Under the pieces are notes generated by a model that did not search any database, was not told the origin of the DNA, and saw only the letters and a list, made by a program, of their open reading frames with translations. From assembly GCF_036373705.1 (NCBI RefSeq), contig NW_027102722.1, forward strand, positions 62,001-126,000: 64,000 nucleotides of DNA, in the 5' to 3' direction. A program made the position numbers and the translations under genes. Shown here piece after piece: positions 10,894 to 24,801 of this stretch; position 1 is the first letter of the stretch, and every line of letters begins with the position of its first letter. The stretch comes from Amia ocellicauda (taxonomy: Eukaryota; Chordata; Actinopteri; Amiiformes; Amiidae).

Positions 10894-10966
10894 CACCCGA
10901 ACAGGGACTCGAACCCTGGACCCTCAGATTAAAAGTCTGATGCTCTACCGGCTGAGCTACCCGGGC
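10894..10966 (-). tRNA. tRNA-Lys (TTT), acceptor variant
   Basis: Same cloverleaf as the copy at 4233, with one change: the base before the discriminator (position 72) is T instead of C. The first acceptor pair becomes G1-U72 instead of G-C. Anticodon, A box and B box are unchanged, so it may still be transcribed, but end processing or charging could be weaker. Confidence 0.9.
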
Positions 10967-11201
10967 TTCAGTGAAGTGCTTCACAATGTGTTGGCTTCAT
11001 GATTGTTCCAGACCGCTTTCTGGCCGGTTTAGAAAACTGGGCTCAGGGTGAAAAGGGCCACATGCATATGAGATGTTTGGGCAATGCGAGTTCTCCACAG
11101 CAAATCCGAATTTCCGGTGTTTTCTCCTTGTCCTCATGCAATTCCAATGGCTTGACATTTGGGAGCTCGTCCAAAACCGATGTCAAACCATAATCACGCC
11201 T

Positions 11202-11290
11202 TCCTTCGAGCCGGAATTGAACCAGCGATCTAAGGATGCCCGCTGTCTGAAACCTACAGTCCTCCGCTCTACCAACTGAGCTATCGAAGG
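11202..11290 (-). tRNA. tRNA-Tyr (GTA) with intron, variable-loop variant
   Basis: Complete tRNA-Tyr with the 16-nt intron in its T-allele form. It differs from the other copies by one base in the variable loop (AGGTC to AGATC, about position 46). Stems and anticodon are intact. Confidence 0.93.
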
Positions 11291-11360
11291 GAAGATTCTC
11301 ACTGTCTTCCCCTGGCAGTCTCAGTGGCCGTGCAAAGCCAAGAAGCACCGTGGCTTGGCT

Positions 11361-12985
11361 CAGTGGTTTTCAACCCGTGTGCCGTGAGGACTACCCAATT
11401 GTGTCGTGAGATTTTTATCCCCTGAAAAATATTATGTCATTTTGTTTGGTCAACTTCATAAATCTTGTATCAAATCAAACTTATTCAAATGTGTGAAAAT
11501 ATTACATTTATACATCACCTGTAGAAAGCGTTTCATAACTGAAATGTTGTGTTTGCCGGACTGAACGCACACCTACACTGAGTTGCAGTGCTATCAGTTG
11601 TATCTTAAGGTACACTTATAAATTTCAATTTAAGAAGTGAATTTATAGTATCACCTTATCACGAATCCTGGAATCTTGTAGAACTCAATTTCTGTAATAA
11701 TTGGACACAGACACCAATTCCAAAGATATAAATTGTTAAATTTATTCAAAAACAAAGACTAAATGTAGCACTACACTAATTATACAAAAGGGAAAAGCTA
11801 ATTAAAATTCAACTCTAGATCAACAAATCAAAGACAAATCACTTCCGTGACCAAATCAAAGACCATGGGATCGCATATGATAACACACAAATCGTTAAAC
11901 AAAAAAGGTTATAAACACATTAACTACAATACCGGTTAGTAAGACGAAGGTGAGTCTCTCGTTAGTATTGTTAGTCAGACATTAAATAACTACGCAGGTT
12001 AGTATTTATGTCAGGTAACTTCTCGTTATATATATATCAGTCTCATTTACGTTTAGGTGCCGAGAAAGATCCTATCGTTACTTGTTACCACAATTTCCCT
12101 TAACTGATTATTATTCAATGATCAAGGATAGGCAGGGCCACCAATAATCTAACGTCTATTGACTTGTGTCAATTTCATACTAAACAGTTAAACAGGAATG
12201 AGAACATATTTCTCGGGGTTGACAGATTTTATTTCTAAAATTATCAACAAAACAGTTTAATGCAACACACATTTATATTTAAGAAAACTAAATGATATTA
12301 CACATTCTAGAGTTATGAATCACAGAATAACATTTCTAATTGATTTCTCAAATGTCATGAATCATGAACTCCAAACTGTTAAACTTATCTGAACTTCGTC
12401 GCAGAGAGGCCTCTCTGTCTTCGGGCTCAGATCACAGCACACGGCACATGGTCCGTGTGGTTTGGAACAAAGGCAGTGCGGTTCGGCTTTGTCCAAGAAC
12501 TTCCACTCAGTCGATGCAGCTGGAAGTTGGGGTTTCGTGAAATTAGAGTCTTTTCCAAACAGATTTTCCACTGGTTTGAAGGCTCCAAGGTTGTGCACAA
12601 AATCTTCTTTGTAAGCAGGGTTCCACCGTAGTTACTTGAAGACAAAGTCTTTGAGGAAAGCAGGGCCCTGTTCGTTCCAAGGGTCAAGTTTCTTAAGACT
12701 CAAATAGCTATTTAAATGACTGAACACTTTCATATACATTCGACTTACTCAATTGTCCAGCTGTAAAACTCCACTGATCAGGTGGGCACAGGCGGGCATG
12801 CGCAGTCTGTAAAGTTCTTTATTTAATAAAGTCCTTTAAAAGAATTCTTCGTACGGCTCAATCTCCTTCTCCCAGTTTAACTCTTCTGTTGCCGGCAAAG
12901 ACTTGGTTGGTTTCTGGTTCCGGTTCGGGCAACAGAGCTACAGGTTGAGCTGTGGCAGCGAGTTACTGGTTCAGGTGAGAGAGAA

Positions 12986-13032
<47 letters not shown>

Positions 13033-14047
13033 GCACTGTTCCTTATAGTCTGTCAGATCAATAGGTGATTGGTTCTTGAGTTCTTGAGATTGGATTTCGG
13101 TTTCAGCCCCCAGTGTCCTAATGGAGGGGGGCTTGATTTATGACTGATGTCAATCCATGCCATCTTTTGAAAATGCCGGTTGGCCCGGGTTCGTAGCTCT
13201 ATGTCGGGATTTCGGCTCTCGTCCACTTCAAAGAGTTTTTATCACCTACAGGCCCCTTTCTCCAGACATCTCATAGCGGGATTCAACCTATTTGGCCTCT
13301 TCTCGGTGCCATCCTCCCCAAAACTGTCACTTTGATGCAAACCAGTTCCAAGCTGATGAGCAAAGGAAATCTGATAACTTTGGGGGTGGAGAGGTCTTCT
13401 TTAGATCAGTGCTTCAGCTCAGAGCCCAAATGCTCTTATCAAAATACACCCAACATAACGCTACACAGTGGAACTGCAAGGCAATTGATTAAAGGGACAT
13501 GTGGTGAATTCCTTTTTATCTTTATACTGTTGTTGGATGTCTCCTGTTCCTCTAAGTCTCATTTGGCCTTGGTTTTCCCCCTCTGTGTTGAATAATCGGG
13601 CTCTAAATAGCCCCGGCGTTTCTCCTGCAGTTCTTCGTTCTTTCCACTGCTAGCGCTGCCTTTGTGCAGCTTGTTATAGGATATTGTGAACTGAACCTAT
13701 TTTGCTGTGAATTTATATTTACTGCGAATAGTTTATTGTGGCTGGTCTTGGTCTGTCTGCACTAAATAAATGATTTGTATCAAGGGATTATTTAGTTTGT
13801 CTGTGTACTTTTTTACCTAACCACTAAGGGCCACTCCTTGCACTTCACACATTTGCCCTTTTAATTACTCCCTTACTGACATACTTTAACATGCAATGTG
13901 CGTGTGATAATAGTTTTAGCAGCCTGTTGCCATTCAGGTGAGACAATACCTAGTAAATCCTTTTTTTTTTTTTTCATGTTGGTGCGCCGCGAAGGTTTTT
14001 GGTCTCAGCAAAGTGTGCCGTGGCATTACAACGCTTGGGAACCACTG
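11361..14047 (+). mobile_element. hAT element, full length (2687 bp)
   Basis: Both termini and both GCTTGGCT duplications present. The GA tract is long (12977-13027). Confidence 0.9.
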
Positions 14048-14554
14048 GCTTGGCTTGTTGGGCATCCAGGTATGCACTGAGATTACGATCGGCACGATGA
14101 TTGTCGTTCTCAGGAGAATTGTGTTTCTTTGCTGATCACGTTCTCTGTCGCTTTTTACACAGTTCTTACAAGTGGCACATTGGGGATGAAGAGCAGAGCA
14201 TGCTGACACGCATAGCTGTGGACTTCTGCATGGCATGGGGCCACAGGTCATTCCAAGTATTTCAAGACGCCTGCAAATGTGTGGACACGTTGTGTTGGCC
14301 CAACCCTCACAGATTGTGCCAAGTCAAGTAGAGATGCATGTTGTGCTGTTCTAAAGTGACACGTCGTCAACGGCAAAAACATCTCTCAGAGTTCCTGGCT
14401 TGACTTGCCTCTGGAAGACAACACTTGCCCAGGCTGGATATTTGCCGAAAGAAGCAAAGAGGACTAGACACCTTGCCTACACGCAACTGCATATTTCATT
14501 GTCACCTGGAAGGCCATCCAGGCTTTTCACCATCATGGCCCTCGGTCAACAAGG

Positions 14555-14608
14555 CGCCCGAACAGGGACTCGAACCCTGGACCCTCAGATTAAAAGTCTG
14601 ATGCTCTA
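14555..14608 (-). pseudogene. Truncated tRNA-Lys (3' 54 nt only)
   Basis: Same junction as 1527. The flank carries CCTACACGC instead of CCTAGACGC, shared only with the next unit. Confidence 0.92.
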
Positions 14609-15702
14609 ACACACAAATCGTTAAACAAAAAAGGTTATAAACACATTAACTACAATACCGGTTAGTAAGACGAAGGTGAGTCTCTCGTTAGTATTGTTAG
14701 TCAGACATTAAATAACTACGCAGGTTAGTATTTATGTCAGGTAACTTCTCGTTATATATATATCAGTCTCATTTACGTTTAGGTGCCGAGAAAGATCCTA
14801 TCGTTACTTGTTACCACAATTTCCCTTAACTGATTATTATTCAATGATCAAGGATAGGCAGGGCCACCAATAATCTAACGTCTATTGACTTGTGTCAATT
14901 TCATACTAAACAGTTAAACAGGAATGAGAACATATTTCTCGGGGTTGACAGATTTTATTTCTAAAATTATCAACAAAACAGTTTAATGCAACACACATTT
15001 ATATTTAAGAAAACTAAATGATATTACACATTCTAGAGTTATGAATCACAGAATAACATTTCTAAATGATTTCTCAAATGTCATGAATCATGAACTCCAA
15101 ACTGTTAAACTTATCTGAACTTCGTCGCAGAGAGGCCTCTCTGTCTTCGGGCTCAGATCACAGCACACGGCACATGGTCTGTGTGGTTTGGAACAAAGGC
15201 AGTGCGGTTCGGCTTTGTCCAAGAACTTCCACTCAGTCGATGCAGCTGGAAGTTGGGGTTTCGCGAAATTAGAGTCTTTTCCAAACAGATTTTCCACTGG
15301 TTTGAAGGCTCCAAGGTTGTGCACAAAATCTTCTTTGTAAGCAGGGTTCCACCGTAGTTACTTGAAGACAAAGTCTTTGAGGAAAGCAGGGCCCTGTTCG
15401 TTCCAAGGGTCAAGTTTCTTAAGACTCAAATAGCTATTTAAATGACTGAACACTTTCATATACATTCGACGTACTCAATTGTCCAGCTGTAAAACTCCAC
15501 TGATCAGGTGGGCACAGGCGGGCATGCGCAGTCTGTAAAGTTCTTTCTTTAATATAGTCCTTTAATAGAATTCTTCGTACGGCTCAATCTCCTTCTCCCA
15601 GTTTAACTCTTCTGTTGCCGGCAAAGACTTGGTTGGTTTCTGGTTCCGGTTCGGGCAACAGAGCTACAGGTTGAGCTGTGGCAGCGAATTACTGGTTCAG
15701 GT

Positions 15703-15734
<32 letters not shown>

Positions 15735-16753
15735 CTGTGCACTGTTCCTTATAGTCTGTCAGATCAATAGGTGATTGGTTCTTGAGTTCTTGAGATTGGA
15801 TTTCGGTTTCAGCCCCCAGTGTCCTAATGGAGGGGGGCTTGATTTATGACTGATGTCAATCCATGCCATCTTTTGGAAATGCCGGTTGGCCCGGGTTCGT
15901 AGCTCTATGTCGGGATTTCGGCTCTCGTCCACTTCAAAGAGTTTTTGTCACCTACAGGCCCCTTTCTCCAGACATCTCATAGCAGGATTCAACCTATTTG
16001 GCCTCTTCTCGGTGCCATCCTCCCCAAAACTGTCACTTTGATGCAAACCAGTTCCAAGCTGATGAGCAAAGGAAATCTGATAACTTTGGGGGTGGAGAGG
16101 TCTTCTTTAGATCAGTGCTTCAGCTCAGAGCCCAAATGCTCTTATCAATATACACCCAACATAACGCTACACAGTGGAACTGCAAGGCAATTGATTAAAG
16201 GGACATGTGGTGAATTCCTTTTTATCTTTATACTGTTGTTGGATGTCTCCTGTTCCTCTAAGTCTCATTTGGCCTTGGTTTTCCCCCTCTGTGTTGAATA
16301 ATCGGGCTCTAAATAGCCCCGGCGTTTCTCCTGCAGTTCTTCGTTCTTTCCACTGCTAGCGCTGCCTTTGTGCAGCTTGTTATAGGATATTGTGAACTGA
16401 ACCTATTTTGCTGTGAATTTATATTTACTGCGAATAGTTTATTGTGGCTGGTCTTGGTCTGTCTGCACTAAATAAATGATTTGTATCAAGGGATTATTTA
16501 GTTTGTCTGTGTACTTTTTTACCTAACCACTAAGGGCCACTCCTTGCACTTCACACATTTGCCCTTTTAATTACTCCCTTACTGACATACTTTAACATGC
16601 AATGTGCGTGTGATAATAGTTTTAGCAGCCTGTTGCCATTCAGGTGAGACAATACCTAGTAAATCCTTTTTTTTTTTTTTCATGTTGGTGCGCCGCGAAG
16701 GTTTTTGGTCTCAGCAAAGTGTGCCGTGGCATTACAACGCTTGGGAACCACTG
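14609..16753 (+). mobile_element. hAT element, left-truncated
   Basis: Short-unit form. Its CTTTCTTTAATATAG haplotype replaces the CTTTATTTAATAAAG near-palindrome. Confidence 0.88.
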
Positions 16754-17260
16754 GCTTGGCTTGTTGGGCATCCAGGTATGCACTGAGATTACGATCGGCA
16801 CGATGATTGTCGTTCTCAGGAGAATTGTGTTTCTTTGCTGATCACGTTCTCTGTCGCTTTTTACACAGTTCTTACAAGTGGCACATTGGGGATGAAGAGC
16901 AGAGCATGCTGACACGCATAGCTGTGGACTTCTGCATGGCATGGGGCCACAGGTCATTCCAAGTATTTCAAGACGCCTGCAAATGTGTGGACACGTTGTG
17001 TTGGCCCAACCCTCACAGATTGTGCCAAGTCAAGTAGAGATGCATGTTGTGCTGTTCTAAAGTGACACGTCGTCAACGGCAAAAACATCTCTCAGAGTTC
17101 CTGGCTTGACTTGCCTCTGGAAGACAACACTTGCCCAGGCTGGATATTTGCCGAAAGAAGCAAAGAGGACTAGACACCTTGCCTACACGCAACTGCATAT
17201 TTCATTGTCACCTGGAAGGCCATCCAGGCTTTTCACCATCATGGCCCTCGGTCAACAAGG

Positions 17261-17314
17261 CGCCCGAACAGGGACTCGAACCCTGGACCCTCAGATTAAA
17301 AGTCTGATGCTCTA
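17261..17314 (-). pseudogene. Truncated tRNA-Lys (3' 54 nt only)
   Basis: Same junction. Copy of the 14555 fragment at +2706 bp, sharing its CCTACACGC flank. Confidence 0.92.
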
Positions 17315-18408
17315 ACACACAAATCGTTAAACAAAAAAGGTTATAAACACATTAACTACAATACCGGTTAGTAAGACGAAGGTGAGTCTCTCGTTAGTAT
17401 TGTTAGTCAGACATTAAATAACTACGCAGGTTAGTATTTATGTCAGGTAACTTCTCGTTATATATATATCAGTCTCATTTACGTTTAGGTGCCGAGAAAG
17501 ATCCTATCGTTACTTGTTACCACAATTTCCCTTAACTGATTATTATTCAATGATCAAGGATAGGCAGGGCCACCAATAATCTAACGTCTATTGACTTGTG
17601 TCAATTTCATACTAAACAGTTAAACAGGAATGAGAACATATTTCTCGGGGTTGACAGATTTTATTTCTAAAATTATCAACAAAACAGTTTAATGCAACAC
17701 ACATTTATATTTAAGAAAACTAAATGATATTACACATTCTAGAGTTATGAATCACAGAATAACATTTCTAAATGATTTCTCAAATGTCATGAATCATGAA
17801 CTCCAAACTGTTAAACTTATCTGAACTTCGTCGCAGAGAGGCTTCTCTGTCTTCGGGCTCAGATCACAGCACACGGCACATGGTCTGTGTGGTTTGGAAC
17901 AAAGGCAGTGCGGTTCGGCTTTGTCCAAGAACTTCCACTCAGTCGATGCAGCTGGAAGTTGGGGTTTCGCGAAATTAGAGTCTTTTCCAAACAGATTTTC
18001 CACTGGTTTGAAGGCTCCAAGGTTGTGCACAAAATCTTCTTTGTAAGCAGGGTTCCACCGTAGTTACTTGAAGACAAAGTCTTTGAGGAAAGCAGGGCCC
18101 TGTTCGTTCCAAGGGTCAAGTTTCTTAAGACTCAAATAGCTATTTAAATGACTGAACACTTTCATATACATTCGACGTACTCAATTGTCCAGCTGTAAAA
18201 CTCCACTGATCAGGTGGGCACAGGCGGGCATGCGCAGTCTGTAAAGTTCTTTCTTTAATATAGTCCTTTAATAGAATTCTTCGTACGGCTCAATCTCCTT
18301 CTCCCAGTTTAACTCTTCTGTTGCCGGCAAAGACTTGGTTGGTTTCTGGTTCCGGTTCGGGCAACAGAGCTACAGGTTGAGCTGTGGCAGCGAATTACTG
18401 GTTCAGGT

Positions 18409-18440
<32 letters not shown>

Positions 18441-19459
18441 CTGTGCACTGTTCCTTATAGTCTGTCAGATCAATAGGTGATTGGTTCTTGAGTTCTTGAG
18501 ATTGGATTTCGGTTTCAGCCCCCAGTGTCCTAATGGAGGGGGGCTTGATTTATGACTGATGTCAATCCATGCCATCTTTTGGAAATGCCGGTTGGCCCGG
18601 GTTCGTAGCTCTATGTCGGGATTTCGGCTCTCGTCCACTTCAAAGAGTTTTTGTCACCTACAGGCCCCTTTCTCCAGACATCTCATAGCAGGATTCAACC
18701 TATTTGGCCTCTTCTCGGTGCCATCCTCCCCAAAACTGTCACTTTGATGCAAACCAGTTCCAAGCTGATGAGCAAAGGAAATCTGATAACTTTGGGGGTG
18801 GAGAGGTCTTCTTTAGATCAGTGCTTCAGCTCAGAGCCCAAATGCTCTTATCAAAATACACCCAACATAACGCTACACAGTGGAACTGCAAGGCAATTGA
18901 TTAAAGGGACATGTGGTGAATTCCTTTTTATCTTTATACTGTTGTTGGATGTCTCCTGTTCCTCTAAGTCTCATTTGGCCTTGGTTTTCCCCCTCTGTGT
19001 TGAATAATCGGGCTCTAAATAGCCCCGGCGTTTCTCCTGCAGTTCTTCGTTCTTTCCACTGCTAGCGCTGCCTTTGTGCAGCTTGTTATAGGATATTGTG
19101 AACTGAACCTATTTTGCTGTGAATTTATATGTACTGCGAATAGTTTATTGTGGCTGGTCTTGGTCTGTCTGCACTAAATAAATGATTTGTATCAAGGGAT
19201 TATTTAGTTTGTCTGTGTACTTTTTTACCTAACCACTAAGGGCCACTCCTTGCACTTCACACATTTGCCCTTTTAATTACTCCCTTACTGACATACTTTA
19301 ACATGCAATGTGCGTGTGATAATAGTTTTAGCAGCCTGTTGCCATTCAGGTGAGACAATTCCTAGTAAATCCTTTTTTTTTTTTTTCATGTTGGTGCGCC
19401 GCGAAGGTTTTTGGTCTCAGCAAAGTGTGCCGTGGCATTACAACGCTTGGGAACCACTG
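17315..19459 (+). mobile_element. hAT element, left-truncated
   Basis: Near-identical to the preceding copy at +2706 bp, from a single-unit duplication. Confidence 0.88.
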
Positions 19460-19966
19460 GCTTGGCTTGTTGGGCATCCAGGTATGCACTGAGATTACGA
19501 TCGGCACGATGATTGTCGTTCTCAGGAGAATTGTGTTTCTTTGCTGATCACGTTCTCTGTCGCTTTTTACACAGTTCTTACAAGTGGCACATTGGGGATG
19601 AAGAGCAGAGCATGCTGACACGCATAGCTGTGGACTTCTGCATGGCATGGGGCCACAGGTCATTCCAAGTATTTCAAGACGCCTGCAAATGTGTGGACAC
19701 GTTGTGTTGGCCCAACCCTCACAGATTGTGCCAAGTCAAGTAGAGATGCATGTTGTGCTGTTCTAAAGTGACACGTCGTCAACGGCAAAAACATCTCTCA
19801 GAGTTCCTGGCTTGACTTGCCTCTGGAAGACAACACTTGCCCAGGCTGGATATTTGCCGAAAGAAGCAAAGAGGACTAGACACCTTGCCTAGACGCAACT
19901 GCATATTTCATTGTCACCTGGAAGGCCATCCAGGCTTTTCACCATCATGGCCCTCGGTCAACAAGG

Positions 19967-20020
19967 CGCCCGAACAGGGACTCGAACCCTGGACCCTCAG
20001 ATTAAAAGTCTGATGCTCTA
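19967..20020 (-). pseudogene. Truncated tRNA-Lys (3' 54 nt only)
   Basis: Same junction; first short unit of higher-order copy A. Confidence 0.92.
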
Positions 20021-21123
20021 ACACACAAATCGTTAAACAAAAAAGGTTATAAACACATTAACTACAATACCGGTTAGTAAGACGAAGGTGAGTCTCTCGT
20101 TAGTATTGTTAGTCAGACATTAAATAACTACGCAGGTTAGTATTTATGTCAGGTAACTTCTCGTTATATATATATCAGTCTCATTTACGTTTAGGTGCCG
20201 AGAAAGATCCTATCGTTACTTGTTACCACAATTTCCCTTAACTGATTATTATTCAATGATCAAGGATAGGCAGGGCCACCAATAATCTAACGTCTATTGA
20301 CTTGTGTCAATTTCAGACTAAACAGTTAAACAGGAATGAGAAGATATTTCTCGGGGTTGACAGATTTTATTTCTAAAATTATCAACAAAACAGTTTAATG
20401 CAACACACATTTATATTTAAGAAAACTAAATGATATTACACATTCTAGAGTTATGAATCACAGAATAACATTTCTAATTGATTTCTCAAATGTCATGAAT
20501 CATGAACTCCAAACTGTTAAACTTATCTGAACTTCGTCGCAGAGAGGCCTCTCTGTCTTCGGGCTCAGATCACAGCACACGGCACATGGTCCGTGTGGTT
20601 TGGAACAAAGGCAGTGCGGTTCGGCTTTGTCCAAGAACTTCCACTCAGTCGATGCAGATGGAAGTTGGGGTTTCGCGAAATTAGAGTCTTTTCCAAACAG
20701 ATTTTCCACTGGTTTGAAGGCTCCAAGGTTGTGCACAAAATCTTCTTTGTAAGCAGGGTTCCACCGTAGTTACTTGAAGACAAAGTCTTTCAGGAAAGCA
20801 GGGCCCTGTTCGTTCCAAGGGTCAAGTTTCTTAAGACTCAAATAGCTATTTAAATGACTGAACACTTTCATATACATTCGACTTACTCAATTGTCCAGCT
20901 GTAAAACTCCACTGATCAGGTGGGCACAGGCGGGCATGCGCAGTCTGTAAAGTTCTTTATTTAATAAAGTCCTTTAAAAGAATTCTTCGTACGGCTCAAT
21001 CTCCTTCTCCCAGTTTAACTCTTCTGTTGCCGGCAAAGACTTGGTTGGTTTCTGGTTCCGGTTCGGGCAACAGAGCTACAGGTTGAGCTGTGGCAGCGAG
21101 TTACTGGTTCAGGTGAGAGAGAA

Positions 21124-21164
<41 letters not shown>

Positions 21165-22183
21165 CTGTGCACTGTTCCTTATAGTCTGTCAGATCATTAG
21201 GTGATTGGTTCTTGAGTTCTTGAGATTGGATTTCGGTTTCAGCCCCCCCTGTCCTAATGGGGGGGGGCTTGATTTATGACTGATGTCAATCCATGCCATC
21301 TTTTGGAAATGCCGGTTGGCCCGGGTTCGTAGCTCTATGTCGGGATTTCGGCTCTCGTCCACTTCAAAGAGTTTTTATCACCTACAGGCCCCTTTCTCCA
21401 GACATCTCATAGCAGGATTCAACCTATTTGGCCTCTTCTCGGTGCCATCCTCCCCAAAACTGTCACTTTGATGCAAACCAGTTCCAAGCTGATGAGCAAA
21501 GGAAATCTGATAACTTTGGGGGTGGAGAGGTCTTCTTTAGATCAGTGCTTCAGCTCAGAGCCCAAATGCTCTTATCAAAATACACCCAACATAACGCTAC
21601 ACAGTGGAACTGCAAGGCAATTGATTAAAGGGACATGTGGTGAATTCCTTTTTATCTCTATACTGTTGTTGGATGTCTCCTCTTCCTCTAAGTCTCATTT
21701 GGCCTTGGTTTTCCCCCTCTGTGTTGAATAATCGGGCTCTAAATAGCCCCGGCGTTTCTCCTGCAGTTCTTCGTTCTTTCCACTGCTAGCGATGCCTTTG
21801 TGCAGCTTGTTATAGGATATTGTGAACTGAACCTATTTTGCTGTGAATTTATATTTACTGCGAATAGTTTATTGTGGCTGGTCTTGGTCTGTCTGCACTA
21901 AATAAATGATTTGTATCAAGGGATTATTTAGTTTGTCTGTGTACTTTTTTACCTAACCACTAAGGGCCACTCCTTGCACTTCACACATTTGCCCTTTTAA
22001 TTACTCCCTTACTGACATACTTTAACATGCAATGTGCGTGTGATAATAGTTTTAGCAGCCTGTTGCCATTCAGGTGAGACAATACCTAGTAAATCCTTTT
22101 TTTTTTTTTTCATGTTGGTGCGCCGCGAAGGTTTTTGGTCTCAGCAAAGTGTGCCGTGGCATTACAACGCTTGGGAACCACTG
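20021..22183 (+). mobile_element. hAT element, left-truncated
   Basis: Short-unit form but with the long-unit type interior (near-palindrome and long GA tract), a mosaic of the two classes. Confidence 0.88.
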
Positions 22184-22671
22184 GCTTGGCTTGTTGGGCA
22201 TCCAGGTATGCACTGAGATTACGATCGGCACGATGATTGTCGTTCTCAGGAGAATTGTGTTTCTTTGCTGATCATGTTCTCTGTCGCTTTTTACAAAGTT
22301 CTTACAAGTGGCACATTGGGGATGAGGCATAGCTGTGGACTTCTGCATGGCATGGGGCCACAGGTCATTCCAAGTATTTCAAGACGCCTGCAAATGTGTG
22401 GACACGTTGTGTTGGCCCAACCCTCACAGATTGTGCCAAGTCAAGTAGAGATGCATGTTGTGCTGTTCTAAAGTGACACGTCGTCAACGGCAAAAACATC
22501 TCTCAGAGTTCCTGGCTTGACTTGCCTCTGGAAGACAACACTTGCCCAGGCTGGATATTTGCCGAAAGAAGCAAAGAGGACTAGACACCTTGCCTAGACG
22601 CAACTGCATATTTCATTGTCACCTGGAAGGCCATCCAGGCTTTTCACCATCATGGCTCTCGGTCAACAAGG

Positions 22672-22744
22672 CGCCCGAACAGGGACTCGAACCCTGGACC
22701 CTCAGATTAAAAGTCTGATGCTCTACCGGCTGAGCTACCCGGGC
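22672..22744 (-). tRNA. tRNA-Lys (TTT)
   Basis: Complete, with the canonical T loop TTCGAGT. Lies in the first long unit of higher-order copy A; its twin is at 39045. Confidence 0.96.
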
Positions 22745-22970
22745 TTCAGTGAAGTGCTTCACAATGTGTTGGCTTCATGATTGTTCCAGACCGCTTTCTG
22801 GCCGGTTTAGAAAACTGGGCTCAGGGTCACATGCATATGAGATGTTTGGGCAATGCGAGTTCTCCACAGCAAATCCGAATTTCCGGTGTTTTCTCCTTGT
22901 CCTCATGCAATTCCAATGGCTTGACATTTGGGAGCTCGTCCAAAACCGATGTCAAACCATAATCACGCCT

Positions 22971-23059
22971 TCCTTCGAGCCGGAATTGAACCAGCGACCT
23001 AAGGATGCCCGCTGCCTGAAACCTACAGTCCTCCGCTCTACCAACTGAGCTATCGAAGG
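22971..23059 (-). tRNA. tRNA-Tyr (GTA) with 16-nt intron, intron allele C
   Basis: Exonic sequence identical to the copy at 4541. The plus-strand intron reads GCCCGCTGCCTGAAAC instead of GCCCGCTGTCTGAAAC. The spacer to tRNA-Lys is 9 bp shorter than in most units. Confidence 0.96.
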
Positions 23060-23129
23060 GAAGCTTCTCACCGTCTTCCCCTGGCAGTCTCAGTGGCCGT
23101 GCAAAGCCAAGAAGCACCGTGGCTTGGCT

Positions 23130-24755
23130 CAGTGGTTTTCAACCCGTGTGCCGTGAGGACTACCCAATTGTGTCGTGAGATTTTTATCCCCTGAAAAATA
23201 TTATGTCATTTTGTTTGGTCAACTTCATAAATCTTGTATCAAATCAAACTTATTCAAATGTGTGAAAATATTACATTTATACATCACCTGTAGAAAGCGT
23301 TTCATAACTGAATTGTTGTGTTTGCCGGACTGAACGCACACCTACACTGAGTTGCAGTGCTATCAGTTGTATCGTAAGGTACACTTATAAATTTCAATTT
23401 AAGAAGTGAATTTATAGTATCACCTTATCACGAATCCTGGAATCTTGTAGAACTCAATTTCTGTAATAATTGGACACAGACACCAATTCCAAAGATATAA
23501 ATTGTTAAATTTATTCAAAAACAAAGACTAAATGTAGCACTACACTAATTATACAAAAGGGAAAAGCTAATTAAAATTCAACTCTAGATCAACAAATCAA
23601 AGACAAATCACTTCCGTGACCAAATCAAAGACCATGGGATCGCATATGATAGCACACAAATCGTTTAACAAAAAAGGTTATAAACACATTAACTACAATA
23701 CCGGTTAGTAAGACGAAGGTGAGTCTCTCGTTAGTATTGTTAGTCAGACATTAAATAACTACGCAGGTTAGTATTTATGTCAGGTAACTTCTCGTTATAT
23801 ATATATCAGTCTCATTTACGTTTAGGTGCCGAGAAAGATCCTATCGTTACTTGTTACCACAATTTCCCTTAACTGATTATTATTCAATGATCAAGGATAG
23901 GCAGGGCCACCAATAATCTAACGTCTATTGACTTGTGTCAATTTCAGACTAAACAGTTAAACAGGAATGAGAAGATATTTCTCGGGGTTGACAGATTTTA
24001 TTTCTAAAATTATCAACAAAACAGTTTAATGCAACACACATTTATATTTAAGAAAACTAAATGATATTACACATTCTAGAGTTTTGAATCACAGAATAAC
24101 ATTTCTAATTGATTTCTCAAATGTCATGAATCATGAACTCCAAACTGTTAAACTTATCTGAACTTCGTCGCAGAGAGGCCTCTCTGTCTTCGGGCTCAGA
24201 TCACAGCACACGGCACATGGTCCGTGTGGTTTGGAACAAAGGCAGTGCGGTTCGGCTTTGTCCAAGAACTTCCACTCAGTCGAAGCACCTGGAAGTTGGG
24301 GTTTCGCGAAATTAGAGTCTTTTCCTAACAGATTTTCCACTGGTTTGAAGGCTCCAAGGTTGTGCACAAAATCTTCTTTGTAAGCAGGGTTCCACCGTAG
24401 TTACTTGAAGACAAAGTCTTTGAGGAAAGCAGGGCCCTGTTCGTTCCAAGGGTCAAGTTTCTTAAGACTCAAATAGCTATTTAAATGACTGAACACTTTC
24501 ATATACATTCGACTTACTCAATTGTCCAGCTGTAAAACTCCACTGATCAGGTGGGCACAGGCGGGCATGCACAGTCTGTAAAGTTCTTTATTTAATAAAG
24601 TCCTTTAAAAGAATTCTTCGTACGGCTCAATCTCCTTCTCCCAGTTTAACTCTTCTGTTGCCGGCAAAGACTTGGTTGGTTTCTGGTTCCGGTTCGGGCA
24701 ACAGAGCTACAGGTTGAGCTGTGGCAGCGAGTTACTGGTTCAGGTGAGAGAGAAA

Positions 24756-24801
<46 letters not shown>

